DNA of 64,000 nt from the NCBI GenBank assembly GCA_018398805.1, contig JAGFBZ010002027.1:445501-509500 (forward strand). Direction: 5' to 3'. This stretch comes from Hirundichthys speculiger. Its lineage: Eukaryota > Chordata > Actinopteri > Beloniformes > Exocoetidae. The first letter of the stretch is position 1. Each line of letters opens with the position of its first letter. Both the position numbers and the translations under genes were made by a program. Shown piece by piece: positions 33,676 to 45,223 of the stretch. The notes beneath the pieces are model-generated. The model did not search any database. It worked only from the letters and a program-made list of their open reading frames with translations, and was not told the DNA's origin.

Positions 33676-34894
33676 CTGGCAAGCCTCTCAAATATTTTCG
33701 TAAAGTTATCAAACAAACTTAATTGATATCTCACATCAACTTAAATAAGGTTCATTACTGACTGATATAAAAAATAAAGGCTCCTTGAATTGATGGAAAT
33801 ACATGCATCAAATTTACTAACTGAAAAAGTGCATTCCCGAAGTTTACAAAAACTAAATATACATAGAAAATGAATGCACTGACACAAGTTAGATTCAAAC
33901 ATTTCTACCCTCTACCCATTTCACCTTTGCCCCGTGGGTCATCTTAAGTAAATTTTTGGGATTTTCAAAAGCCTCGCCGATGTGGGTAAGTCCCGGTGAA
34001 TTCTCTGCTGCTGACTAGCTCACGTTAGCGTTAGCTCACGTAGGCTCACGTTAGCACAATTTCAAGACTATCAAAAGCGATGATTACGTTTCAAATGGCT
34101 AATCTGGTTTGACGTATTAAAGCTTGTACTATTTTTCCTCCTCGTGGAATTCTCTTGGAGCATTTTTCACAAATAACCAGCAAACTATCTTCTTCGCAAA
34201 CTTTAACGAAGTTCCTTACAATCGCTGCCATGTTTGTTTTTTCATCAGCATGCTGTGCTGCAGGCTGCATTCAAGGTGTAACGTAAATTCCTCTGTTCCC
34301 TCATTTGCAAGTTGTTCTTTTGGCCTTTCCTATTTTTTCTATTTTTATGTGTAACATAAGGGAAAATACTGCAAATATCAATTCAAGTCAGCAACTACCA
34401 AAATTATGACCAAGTTAACAAGTTTTTTTTTTGGCATGTCACTTGAACATAACATCCCCTGACGGTTATTTGGGTTTTCAGTCGGAGCGAGGGACTGCCT
34501 TGTTTACAAAAATACATATGTTATCGAGGCTGTTCGTCATGATATCAGACTTATCGAAATGACGTCATAATTTCCGGTATTGTACCATAATTATTGGGCC
34601 GGTAATTATCGGGCAGCCCTAATGAATTTACCCTGAACAGGATGAAGCTGGTATAGAAAGTAGATGGATAAATGTTGTTTTATTGGAGTGCCAAGAAAAA
34701 GTCCTTTCAGAATAAGCAAGTTGTTTTCATTAATGTTTTTAAAATGTGATCTGATCTTCATCTAAGTTACAAACACTATGTACCTAAATTATAGTTTCTC
34801 ATGTTGTCATTTAACACAGCTATTTAATAGTCACTCCTGAAGGAAAATATAAGTGAAGAGCATAGACTATTTACTATTTACAGTTAATGCTAAT

Positions 34895-35885
34895 TGGAGT
34901 CAGTAGTTTGGACACCTGGACTTCAAGTTAGTTTGCAGGTGTCATTTAAAGTTCATTTGATTGATAAAAGACAAGGATTTTAAGTTTGCTTCTCATAAGA
35001 AGCATCTGCTGATGTGAACCACTGTCCCACAAAAAGGACATCCCTGAAGACATACGATCAAGTGTCCGTGATCCACATAAGACTCATTAAGGATACAAAA
35101 TCATCTCAGCGTGATTCAGCATCCATCAGTCGATAGTTAGAGAAACTGTCTGGAAATAGAGACAGTTCAGGACTGTGGCTAGTGTTCCTAGAAGTGGTTG
35201 TCCAGCTAAGATGACTCCAAGAGTCCAGGGCTGAATCACTAATGAGTAACAGACATCACTGGAACTGGCAAACATCTCTTTTCATTGGTCCACCACATAC
35301 AAGTGCTTGAACAGACCGGGTGACTCTTGAAGAAAACCTCCTGAAAAAATGCACTGCTGTGCACCTGAAGCTTGCCAAAGAGCATTGGCAATCTTCAGTG
35401 CTACTGGGAAAATGGACTGATGAAGCACAAGTTGAATAGTTCAGGAGGAATAAAAAGCGCAGAGCTTACCAAATTCAAACATCACACCAGTCATGAAGTC
35501 TGTTGGAAGGACTAGCATAACTTGGGCTTACTGTGCTGTTGTAAAGAAAAGGCTAACCAAGATGTCCTCCAGGATGATGTCAGGTTGACTGTCAGCCAAG
35601 GCTTAGTAAAAGCTGTGTGTGAAGGAGGACAATGATCCTAAACATGGGTGTAAATCCACCACAGAACGACTCTCTTTTTGGAGTGGCCCAGTCAGACTCC
35701 AGACCTGAACACCATAGAGATGCTGTGGACTGACCTCAAGAGAGCTGCTCACACAAGACATCTTGCAGATAAGCTGAAGCAGTTCTGGGAAGGGGATGGT
35801 CAAAAATTCCTCCTGAAGGTTGTGCAGGTCTGATCCAGAGATACTGAAATTGCTCGCCTGAAGCTACTGACGCTAAAATAAGTTC
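34895..35885 (+). pseudogene. Tc1-like transposase remnant
   Basis: Begins with a Tc1 terminal-type phrase (AGTAGTTTGGACACCTGGAC, 34901). Broken frames then include a KWTDEA-like string (about 35411), DNDPKH-like GACAATGATCCTAAACATGG (35628) and PDLNTIEMLW (about 35702-35730), the last two marking the second and third catalytic residues. Many stops and indels. It is a separate Tc1 family from the copies at 12 and 24 kb. Confidence 0.85.
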
Positions 35886-35914
35886 AACCAGCTGTTAAAT
35901 CCAAGTCCTAACTT

Positions 35915-36362
35915 AGATTTAGATTTAATATTTAGATTTAGATTTAACATTTAGATTTAACATTTAGATTTAGATTTAACATTTAACATTTAGGTTTAGA
36001 TTTACCATTTGACATTTAGATTTAACATTTAACATTTAGATTTAGATTTAATATTTAGATTTAACATTTGACGTTTAAATTTAGATTTAACATTTAACAT
36101 TTAGATTTAGATTTAATATTTAGATTTAACATTTGACATTTAGATTTAGATCTAACATTTAGATTTAACATTCATCTAGATTTAGAATTGGCGTTTAGAT
36201 TTAACATTTGACATTTAGATTTAGATTTAACATTTAGATTTATCATTTAATATTTAGATTTAACATTTGACATTTAGATTTAGATCTAACATTTAGATTT
36301 AACATTTAACAATTAGATTTAGATTTAATATTTAGATTTAACATTTAGATTTAACATTTCAT
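35915..36362. repeat. AT-rich minisatellite of TTTAGATTTAACA units
   Basis: Irregular tandem array in which ATTTAGATTTA alternates with ACATTT and GACATTTAGA; 32-45 bp combinations recur. It lies immediately after the Tc1 remnant. Confidence 0.9.
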
Positions 36363-37726
36363 TTTCGTTCACATATAACCAAATTTTTAAATAATTTATG
36401 TCTCAAATGTGTGTAAAATGAGCTAAATGTGAAGAAAATGAGCTAAATATTGAAAATATATTAGTTTGAAAACTGTAATCAAGTTTTTACATTCGGCACC
36501 CCATAAAGAGGACAAACACTTTGACATCAGGGATGCGAGGGGAAGGAGGTGCTGAGTCACGATGACCAGACTCACACTGAGGTGCAAAAAAGTGAGGTTA
36601 AGTTGAGGCTGTGGGGGGTTTAATGAGGCTGCAGTTCTGTTGAGGATGAGCTGACATCTAAGCAGACTTTTGGCAGTAAATTCAAATCTGCCGTGTAGAA
36701 AGCTGTGGGAAACCCACCGACGGTGAAGCAAGTCTCTCATTTTGTTCTGCTCACAGCCTGAGCGACTGTGCTGTCTTGATTAGTAAAGGTAGGACGAGAC
36801 AAGCTTTTATTAGGAAACACGAATTTAACTACAGAAACATGCTGAAATGGGACATAATCTAACAGTCTGCACCTTGAACTCAATGGAAAGTCTTGCACAA
36901 GACCTGGATTTATATGGAGCTGTTATGGCCGGGGTCTTCCGTGCACCGTTCTCTTTTGTTTTGTATTTAATCCCCTGTGCATTGATCGCCCTATGTGGCT
37001 GCCAGCCCCTGATTGGTGGGACTCGCTACTTCCTCCGCCCATGCCAGCAAAGATCTTCCTGTGCCCGGTGACAGTTGGCTCCAGTGACGAGGCGTACCAC
37101 CTCCCGCTGTCATGGAGTGGATGAGGCCACGCCCGTCATCGTCATCGTCGTCGTCGTCGACTCCTGACACCTGGAGCTGATGGTTTTAAAACGGGACAGA
37201 CTCCAGCATTTTGACTGAGGCCAGCTCTCCCTAACTGCTGTATCCTGTGATCGAGCTGTCTGGGGACTTCTTAGCGACCTGGTGTTGGGTCAGTTATGGC
37301 TTGTGTAACTCTTGTTGGGAATACTTCATATTGAAGCTCCCTAACTCTCCTTACCATCTCGGCTTCTTTTATGTTACAGGTTGTAACAGGTGCAAATTGG
37401 TTACGTTTTTTTGAGTAGGAGTAAATCATTTTTAACACATGTTTAAATTGGTAGAGATGTGGTCGCAAAAAATAAAAAAATTAAATAAAATTAAAAAAAT
37501 GGCACCGTCTTCTTGTAATAGTCAACAACTGGTTTCTGTGAAATCTAAGTATGGAAATGGCTTTTGCAAATTTGAACCAGAAACTTTGGATCTTCTTTGA
37601 AATGCACAGACAGTGGTGATATAGATGAACAGCACATGGAAGAGTGGCTTTTCTGATCAGTTATTTAACAGGAATACAAATACATGTACATCCAAAGACC
37701 TCGTCATTTGGTGCGCCTTAGTATTA
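36363..37726. other. Unassigned non-coding DNA
   Basis: No gene recognised. A CATCGTCATCGTCGTCGTCG trinucleotide run lies at 37137-37161. Frames at 36423-36740 (minus) and 36847-37071 (plus) have no motif. Confidence 0.35.
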
Positions 37727-37885
37727 CCGCGTTGTAGTACCCAGTTGTAGTTCTACGCTGTAGTACCATGTTGTAGTACCACATTGTAGTACCACATTGT
37801 AGTACCACGTTGTAGTACCACATTGTAGTACTACGTTGTAGTACCATGTTGTAGTACCACATTGTAGTACTACGTTGTAGTACTA
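37727..37885. repeat. 13-14 bp minisatellite (TTGTAGTACCACG)
   Basis: About 11 tandem copies of TTGTAGTACYACR with point variants (TACTACG, TACCATG). The array ends where the Tc1 remnant begins. Confidence 0.92.
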
Positions 37886-39600
37886 CGTTGCACCTCCTTT
37901 TGTTTTAAGAACTGTCTTCATTGGTCTTCAATGTCTTCATTAGATTCAACAAGGTTCTGGTTTCTCAAGCATCTTGGTTCATATCACCAGTGCCAAAGGT
38001 GCTCTGTTGGAGGCCATCTGAGTGCAGGAACCCCATTGTTTGTATAAGAAACAAGGTTGAGAAGATCTGAGTTTTGTGACATGAAGTATGACCCTGATGG
38101 AAGTAGCCATCAGAAGATGAACACACTGTGGTCATAAAGGGATGGACATGCTGAGCAACCACACTCTTGGCTTGGCCTTTATGTTTAAATGATGTTCAGT
38201 GGCTGCGGTTACATGATGTTTTTTAATTCTGAATTAATAATTCCGAATTAAATAATTCCGAATTAAACTATTTTTTTCTTTGAGTTTACATGGAAATAGT
38301 AATTCCGAATTGAGGTTTACATGGAAAACACGTTTGTTCATCTTTATCCAATTCAGCTTTAGGTCTGGGGGTTGGGAAGGGTTCTGATTGGATGGGGGGG
38401 GGGCGTCTTTACGTCTACTGGAAGAAAACAAACTTAGCTAGGTTAGCAACATTTCACTTATTTTTGACCTGGGTGGCGTCTCTATCTGTGAAACCTCCTT
38501 CATTTAACCTGGCCGCTACAACTTTGGAAAGCTCACAATTTTTATGTTTCCTGCCATCTGTTCTTTTAATTATTTCCAGTTCCTCCAAGCTATTTATTAA
38601 ATAAATCTTCTCTGCTCTTCAACACCGTTTACTGCGTGCTGCCATTTTAAAACTTTGTTTTGAAAACAAGCCCAGCGCGGAATATAAGCGTCATCGCGAC
38701 AGACAGGCAAGAGAACGAGCATGCGCAGAAAGACCGGAATTAATTTAAACAGGAATGAGTGTATACATGACCGCAGAATAATTTAATTCGGAATTAAAAT
38801 GGGAATAAACCAGCCACTTACTTAGGAATTAAGTTTAATTCGGAATTGACATTTTCATATGGAATTAGGTGTTTACATGGTAACTTTTATTCGGATTTAA
38901 CTTTAATTCTGAATTAAAAAGGAATTAAACTTCCCATGTAAACACACTGAATTTGTTCTAAGGAGCATAAATTGTCCAAAAAAGCTTTTCCCCACACCAT
39001 GACACCACCACCAGTCTAAACTGCTGATCTAATATAAGATGGTTGACCCATGCGTTCATGTTGTTTCCATCAGATTCTGATCCTATCATCCTAATGAAGG
39101 CTCATCTCACCAGGCAACATTTTTCCAGTCTTCTAAGTTTTGGTGAGCCTTTGTGATTGTAGCCTCGGTCTCCTGCTGTCAGCTGACAGGAGTGAAACTG
39201 TTATGGTCTTCTGCTGCTGTGGGTCGTCTAGTGAAGGTTCCATGTGCTGTTGCTTTAGAGATGGTTTTCTTCATATCTTGGTTGTAACAAGTGGTTGCTG
39301 TTAGCTTTCTGTCTTTCACTGAGAGAACTGTTGCTTTCTGGACATTTTCTCATTCTCTGTATGATGGTTGAGACCTCAGTAGACCGCAGACCATCAACAA
39401 TGCCATGTGCAGCTGCTTAAATCATCTTTCCTCCAAACTCTGATGGTTGGTTTGAACTTCAACATCTTGTCTTGACCACATCTACATGCTTCAGTCCCTA
39501 TGATTGACTGATAAGATATTTGCATCAACAAGCAGCTGAACAGTCGGCCCTTATAAAGTGAAATGTCAGAATAATATATTTAAGTTGTAAAAAGATACAC
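37886..39600 (-). pseudogene. Tc1-like transposase remnant (CACTCACCGGCC family), split by a MITE
   Basis: Read on the minus strand. The 38951-39600 part holds the N-terminal and linker regions and ends with GGGGVMVWG-like sequence (about 38993-39015). Past the insertion, 37965-38162 reads VAQHVHPFMTTV, then SSDGYFHQGHTSCHKT, which corresponds to the second-aspartate region of this family, with the usual QDN changed to QGH. Frames are broken throughout. The 5' end near 39550 keeps a trace of the family terminal repeat (CCTTATAAAGTG). Confidence 0.85.
38197..38949. mobile_element. MITE with GAATTAAA repeats, inserted in the Tc1 remnant
   Basis: The left end is CAGTGGCTGCGGTTACATG and the right end, on the other strand, CAGTGTGTTTACATGGG. 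Many copies of TTCCGAATTAAA or its complement crowd both subterminal regions, and ACATG phrases recur. Flanking 8-mers ATGATGTT and AATTTGTT agree at five positions only. CAGTG ends suggest hAT, but the superfamily is uncertain. No coding. Confidence 0.75.
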
Positions 39601-39609
39601 ACTCTTGGC

Positions 39610-39995
39610 CTGAGAAGCTGGAATTGGACATTTAGGAATTTTGATTACTCCTCAGTCTTTATTTTTTCTTGTATATATTTCTTGTATCTGCATCCAATCC
39701 TCCAACCCTGCAGTATTTCAATGGGATTCAGATTTGGGTTTTGACATAGCTGTTCCTTAACCTTCCATTTCTTATGTTTGTGCTATTGATGATGAGTTTG
39801 TTGCAGATCGTGATCATTTTTGAAAGGTCCATACCTGATTCCAAGTGGCCTCATATTTGTCTGAAGCTCTCTTTGATATGAGAAAGACGGTCAGTGACTG
39901 GAAGATGCTTCGTTGTTGAGGCAGCAAAGGAGGCAAAACCATTAAATTTCCACCATCCGTGCCTCACAGTTAGAGGCAGACGCTGCTCCTTTAGG
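39610..39995 (-). pseudogene. Possible second Tc1-type transposase remnant
   Basis: Phrases such as TTTCAATGGGATTCAGATTT and GTTGAGGCAGCAAAGGAGGC resemble the antisense of another fish Tc1-like transposase (region between the first and second catalytic aspartates). No frame is open for long. This is a weak call. Confidence 0.4.
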
Positions 39996-40268
39996 TCTGT
40001 AGGGGGCAGCGACTGAACCAGCTCTTACCAAACAGCTCTGTCTTGAGGATGAGGTTGCTGAACATGTCTTCCACAACTGGGGGTGCATGCATTTTGATAC
40101 TGCAATAGCAAGTGCGAACCGCGATTTATGTTATTAAGTTTGGGGGTTCCTGATGGCACATTCTGGCATCGAACAGTGTGCTCTTTGGGTGAATTGAACA
40201 GCTGAGATTTCTATCTGAACACCTGAGAGAGCTCTGCATATGTTGATTAAACCCCTGCAACTTAACAA

Positions 40269-40679
40269 TAGGGCTAAGAAAAAAAATCGATTTGGCAATA
40301 TATCGCGATTTTCAGCCGGCCAATATAATATCGATTTTTCAGGTCCTAATATTTATTTATTTATTTTTTTTTAGGAAAATTCATGTATTCATGTATTAGA
40401 TGCATTGTGAATACTTAAATTTGCAAAAACACTAATAATAAACAATAAATAGGTTGTTTTGAAGCAAATAGTTTTGACTCAATTTGTCCTCTGAATGATC
40501 AATATCATCTGATGGAACATGTACAGCAACTTGATTTTTCATCTCTACTTTTAATTTTGATGTTAACTGGGTAGAATATTGCAATATCGTGATATCGCAA
40601 TATCGTGATAATATCATATCGTGACCCAAGTATCTTGATACATATTGTAATACGAGGTTGTTGCCAATACTCACCCCTA
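40269..40679. mobile_element. hAT-like MITE, TCGATT family, copy 2 with 8-bp duplication
   Basis: A 411-bp element starting TAGGGCTAAG and ending TCACCCCTA, flanked by a perfect 8-bp repeat CTTAACAA (40261-40268, 40680-40687). Subterminal ATCGATT and ATATCGTGATATCG blocks are inverted with respect to each other. It matches 849-1188 along its length. Confidence 0.9.
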
Positions 40680-40687
40680 CTTAACAA

Positions 40688-41238
40688 CTAATAAAACATC
40701 TGTAAGTGTGTTAGCGGCGACCTGTCCAGGATGTGCTTCCATGTCTTCCTCGTTGACAGCTGGGAAAGGCTGGAGCCTCTCAAGATTCTGAATGGGATTG
40801 AAACTGGGATGAAAAATGACCAACTGATTGAGCTGACATTGCTACAACAGAGATATAATTGGTCATATTTTCAACAACAGGAAACAGGAAACAGACTCTA
40901 TGAGGTGAGTAGAGGGTTAATCGGTGATGTCATGAAGGAGGCTTGATGAAAACTCCTGTGGACCTTCGTATTACCACGATAGCATCCACATGCACTCCCA
41001 AGGTCTGCTTTGACCTGCAGCTCAGATGACATACACCAAGCATTGAGTTGCATTAGGTAGTTGCATCAGTTAAACTCCCAGCCAGGATTCACTTATCAGG
41101 TGCTTGGAGATAAGTACTGTGACAGAAGAGAAGATTTAGGGTCAGTTTTAAGGAGTTTGAAGCTATGTTGATAGAGGTTTGGAGTGTTTTATCGACAAAA
41201 CATTTGAGGTTCAACAGAGTTTTAAGGAGGATTGAACA
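40688..41238. other. Unassigned non-coding DNA
   Basis: Nothing recognised. The 71-residue frame at 40731-40946 has no motif. Confidence 0.4.
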
Positions 41239-41256
41239 AAAGAATGAATTTGCTCA

Positions 41257-41450
41257 GCCGCCTCGGTGGGGCAGTGGTTAGGGCAGGCGGCCATATACAG
41301 AGGCTACAGTCCTCGTGCGGCTGGTCGTGAGTTCGATTCCCGGCTCAGCGACTCTTTCCCGCGTGTCTTCCCCATTCTCTCTGCCCCCCTTCCTGTCTCT
41401 CAACTTTCAATAAAGGCCACTAGAGCCAAAAAAATCTTTAAAAAAAAAAA
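41257..41450 (+). mobile_element. tRNA-derived SINE with long target duplication
   Basis: The head carries an A-box-like GGGCAGTGGTTAGG (41269) and a B box GAGTTCGATTCCC (41329), the internal RNA polymerase III promoter of tRNA genes. It is followed by a CCTTCCTGTCTCTCAAC/CAATAAAGGCC tail and an A-rich end. The flanking repeats AAGAATGAATTTGCTCAG (41239-41256) and AAGAATGTATTTTCTCAG (41451-41468) differ at two positions, a target duplication from LINE-driven insertion. Confidence 0.92.
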
Positions 41451-41510
41451 AAGAATGTATTTTCTCAGATAATAAGTACAAAGCTGAACTATATATGACT
41501 GAGCAACTCT

Positions 41511-42170
41511 GGGATCAAGGGTACTGCTTTTGATTGGTTTAAGTCACGTCTATCTGATAGATTTGAGTTTGTACATGAAAATGATGCGTCTTTTTCATAT
41601 ACCAGAGTTAATTCTACTGAATTCTGCACTGTTGATTTCTTGTCTGTATTCATGCTTCCTCTGGGTAATATCATCAGGAAATATGATAATAATTTCAGCT
41701 GTTATGCTGATGACACCTTGTTCTATTTATGTATGAAGCCTGATGAAACTGGGCTTTGACTGAAACTACAGACTTCATGGAGACATTGAGACTTTTCTAC
41801 TTCTGGATACAGTTAACACCAAGGTTTCTGGCCCTAAGTGATTACTACTTAAAAGTTCAGGAGGGCATTGCTTTGGCCTCTAAGTGTATTGCAAAGAAAT
41901 AATTTTTGACTAGGATTTTATGCATTTAAAAAAAAAAACTATAAACAGATCTCTAAACCATCCTTCTTTCTTCAGCATAATACTGCCAAAATCAGAGAGT
42001 TCCTTTCCCATTGCAACACTGTCAAGCTGGTTCATGCCTTCGTCACATCTGTATTGGACTCCTGCAGTGGTGCTGTATGTTGCATGTCCAAAACATCACC
42101 TGAAAATCCTTTGGTTGATCCATAACGTAGAGGCTGGAGAACTGACAGTTGCTTCCAAAAGAGATCAGTT
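41511..42170 (+). pseudogene. L2 LINE reverse transcriptase remnant with intact YADD
   Basis: An unbroken frame (41511-41757) reads GIKGTAFDWFKSRLSDRFEF, later MLPLGNIIRKYDNNFSCYAD and on through DTLFYLCMKPDETG. The YADD active-site box is intact (41703-41714), but the GVPQGS motif is replaced by unrelated residues. After the stop, frameshifted pieces follow (TAKIREFLSHCNTVKLVHAF, then SVLDSC at about 42050), corresponding to the protein's C-terminal part. Dead gene. Confidence 0.88.
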
Positions 42171-42469
42171 CAATTTTCAGTTCAGTCTAGTTGAATAACA
42201 TCAGTTCCCAACAAAAATAATCTCAAAGCACCTTGCACAGAAAGAGAGAAAGCTCATAATGATTATTTAAATGTTGTACTATTCAGTCAAATTTTATTCT
42301 AATTTGATGTGTCAGTAAATCCTGCCTAACCTAAGACTAAGATCAAAACAATTATCTTTGTGTTTTAAATACATTTATCCCATTTGTTTTATCTAAAACC
42401 TTGTGATACTAATTTTCAAATAAACTTTAGTATTGTTGATTGTTTTTACAAGTCTATTTAATTTTTAAT

Positions 42470-43065
42470 TGAATTCAGTTCAATTCAATTTTATTTGTAT
42501 AACATCTATTACAATGCGAATTGTCTCTAGGAGCTTTACAGAGACCCAGAGCATGACCCCCGAGCAAATATCATTAACTAAAATTATAATATTAAATCCA
42601 AATCAAGGATAATGACAGGTAAAAAACTCCCACAGAGGGAGAAAAAACCTTTAAGCCAAACAGTGGAAAGAAAAAACTCCACTTTAAGAGGAAGAAACGT
42701 CAATGGCCAGGTAAAGAAAGAGAAGAGGAGAGAGATAGGGAAGAGAGGACGGAGGACAGAGAGAAGGGGGGGAAAAGAGGATGGAGGACAGAGAGAGGAT
42801 GGAGGACAGAGAAAGGACAGAGAGAGGATGGAGGACAGAGAGAGGATGGAGGACAGAGAGAGGATGGAGGACAGAGAAAGGACAGAGAGTGGGTGGAGGA
42901 CAGGGAGGATGGAGAACAGAGAGGATGGAGGACAGAGAGGATGGAGAACAGAGAGGATGGAGGACAGAGAGGATGGAGGACAGGGAGGAGAGCACATACA
43001 CCCTGGCAACACTATACTGGACAAACTGTATGAATAATAATTATTATTAACTGGATCCATTAACC
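42470..43065 (-). mobile_element. L2 LINE 3' UTR (reverse) with expanded internal minisatellite
   Basis: Antisense of the L2 3' UTR seen at 26201-26475: GTCTCTAGGAGCTTTACAGA, GACCCAGAGCATGACCCCCG, AAAAAACTCCCACAGAGGGA, CTTTAAGAGGAAGAAACG. It begins with the TTCAATTCAATTTTATTTGT tail. Upstream L2 sequence continues after the GA-rich array at 42720-42990. It converges on the plus-strand L2 piece at 41511, so these are two separate insertions. Confidence 0.9.
42720..42990. repeat. 18-bp GA-rich minisatellite (GAGAGGATGGAGGACAGA)
   Basis: About 14 units of AGAGAGGATGGAGGACAG, with AAGGACAGAG and GAGTGGGTGG variants. It lies in the part of the L2 3' UTR that is normally a short GA-rich tract, so it probably grew from that. 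The open frames here (plus and minus) are produced by the repeat. Confidence 0.93.
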
Positions 43066-43249
43066 CTTTTACGATGCTTGTCTCTCTTGGAGTTGTGTTT
43101 TAGAGACTAAATCTCTAGAAAGTTCTACAAAGATGTATGAAAATGTACATTTGTTGAAGCTGTAGCCCTACTAGCAGTTTAGACACCAGCTGATGGGTGG
43201 ATGAAGGCCAAAGATGAGACAGGATGATGAGAAGTATGCAAAAGCAAAC

Positions 43250-44065
43250 ATGCTTACTTTCAGTTTGACTTTATTTTCTTTACAACTAAATGGGACTACA
43301 TTTCACAATATTTGCATTTCAGGCCTGCAGCAAATTCCTCATTCGTTCTCAGTTGCACAATAACTCCCTGCTCTGTTCTGAACGCTGAAGAATTAGGATT
43401 GTGTGTTTAAAAATGATACGGTATGAGACGGTGCTTCTTCCTCAGCCAGGAATTCCTAATGAGTAATGTAGTTTTGTTTTATCTAGCTGAGGAACGCATG
43501 GATTTCTCTGGAAAAGGTGTGCTCTTCACGGCGGCAGATGCTGCTCTAGAGTTCCTGCATTAATGCTGTGAACACAGTGAGACCCTGATCCAACCCCGTA
43601 CCATCACAGAGCCTGGCTTCTGGACTTCACAGCACCCATTTCTTTAAAAAAAACATCTGCAATCCTGATTCAAATGTCCATGGCGTATATGGTCCGTCCC
43701 AGATGCCTCCGAGCCCAGAGACGTCATCGTCGCCTCTGGAGAACTTTAATAGAAGGCTTCTTCTTGTGCACAGTAAAGTTATCAGTAGCTCATGACTGTC
43801 GCGTTGATAAAGGTTTCCCTCAGTAATCTCTTGTCCAGGTGCTCATATCAGCTACTGATAAAAAGATGCTTCATGATGCCACCCAGTCTGGTCCCAGATC
43901 ACCTGTGTCCAGCTTAGACTTATGCACTCAAACTCTCCCATATTCTTCAATTGTCTCGCGATATTCTGCACTGTAGCAGGAGAAACATCCAAATCCATTC
44001 GGAGGAACATGGTTTTAAAACGTTTCCATGATGTTCTCACACATTTGTTGACAGCAGACATTTTT
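43250..44065 (-). pseudogene. Tc1-like transposase remnant
   Basis: On the minus strand a frame from 44061 reads SAVNKCVRTSWKRFKTMFLR, later LDVSPATVQNIARQLK, a helix-turn-helix N-terminus. Further down, complement of GATGCTGCTCTAGAGTTCCT and CATTAATGCTGTGAACACAG and of CCCCGTACCATCACAGAGCC (43590) correspond to the SVMVWG...DGTINA...LEQH region of the same family as 10840 and 51441. Stops and indels throughout. The 3' end near 43300 has ATTTGCATTTCAGGCCTGCA. Confidence 0.8.
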
Positions 44066-44155
44066 GCTCCTGAAACAAAGACTGGTTTAGTACCAAACCA
44101 TCACTTCAACCACCAGTTAATTAATATCATTAGTTTTCTTTCACTTCCTTTTAAG

Positions 44156-45223
44156 TAGGGATGCATGATAACTGTTTTTAAAACCGATACCGATAACCAA
44201 TAACACACATATACCTAAGATCATTACATCAATACTATGAACAAAATCAAAAATAGTTTTGACTTTTTATATGATCAGATATTTATTTTTTCCAATGAAA
44301 AACTATTGTCAAGCCTCTCAACACATTTTCGTAAAGCTATCAAACAAACCTATTTGATATCTCACATTAACTTAAATAAGGTTCATTACTGACTGATATA
44401 AAAAAATAAAGGCTCCTTGAACTGATGGAAATACATGCATCAGAATTACTAACTGATAATGATTAACATTTAAAGGACTTTGGCTTGTGGTTCCATTTAA
44501 ATTAATGCCTTTTAAATAAAGTAAATGAGGTTCAGTAGTTTTTATTTTTTAATCTCATGGAAGCTTTAGATGAGAGGAATAAGGGAGGGGAGACTGCTGC
44601 TGGCTTGCGCACGTTAGCATTAGCTTCCGTTAGCGCAATTTCAAAACTCCATGGAAGCGATTGTTATGTTGTAGGTGGCTGATCAGGTTTTACGTATTAA
44701 AGCTTGTGCTTCCCTCCTCGTAGAATTCACTCGGAGGATTCGTCACAAATAACCACCAAACTATCTTCTTCTGAAACTTTAACGAAGTTCCACGCCGCCA
44801 TGTTTGTTGTGATCAGCGCTGTGCTGCAGGCTGCATTCAAGGTGTAACGTAAATTCCGATGTTTCCTCATTTGCTAGTCGTTATTTCAGCCATTTTTCTT
44901 TTTTTTCTTTTTTTATGTGTAACATGTGGGGAAACACTGTGAATATCAATTCAAGTCCACATCTACCAAAATTATGACCGAGTTAAGTTGTTTTCTGGCA
45001 TGAGGGGGTATTCTTGATTTTCCTTATTGAGTAATCGTTTTTCTGATTATGCCGACGTTACTTGAACATAACATTCACCGGTCATTCAAGGCTCAGAGGG
45101 AGCGAGACACTGCTGTGTTGACAAAAATATATATGTTATCGGGGCTATTCGTTGTGATATCGGACTTATCGGGATGACGTCATAATTTCCTGTTATCGGC
45201 CCGATAGTTATCATGCACCCCTA
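44156..45223. mobile_element. hAT-like element, copy 2, uninterrupted
   Basis: 1,068 bp from TAGGGATGCATGATAACT to the inverted AGTTATCATGCACCCCTA. It aligns with both halves of 32153-34621 and shows the empty site for the foldback insertion (AACTATTGTCAAGCC, 44301-44315). No transposase frame. An 8-bp duplication is not clear: CTTTTAAG precedes it, and CCCTTAAG lies eight bases beyond the apparent right end. Confidence 0.9.

Larger units (their letters stand above)
32153..34621. mobile_element. hAT-like element, copy 1, with nested insertions
   Basis: The left end reads CAGGGATGCACGATAAC and the right end TTATCGGGCAGCCCTA. A perfect 8-bp duplication ATGAATTT flanks it (32145-32152, 34622-34629). 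The body matches 44156-45223 on both sides of a 1,364-bp insertion at 32312-33675. Subterminal CCGATA/TTATCG phrases and AATGACGTCATAATTTCC near the right end are shared with the second copy. It carries no transposase. Confidence 0.93.

Noticed and set aside
41257..41340. Functional tRNA gene
   Set aside because: A and B boxes are present, but the body, tail and target duplications show a SINE. No intact cloverleaf was seen.
42584..43060. Frames of 100-158 residues on both strands
   Set aside because: Produced by the 18-bp GA-rich array within an L2 3' UTR.
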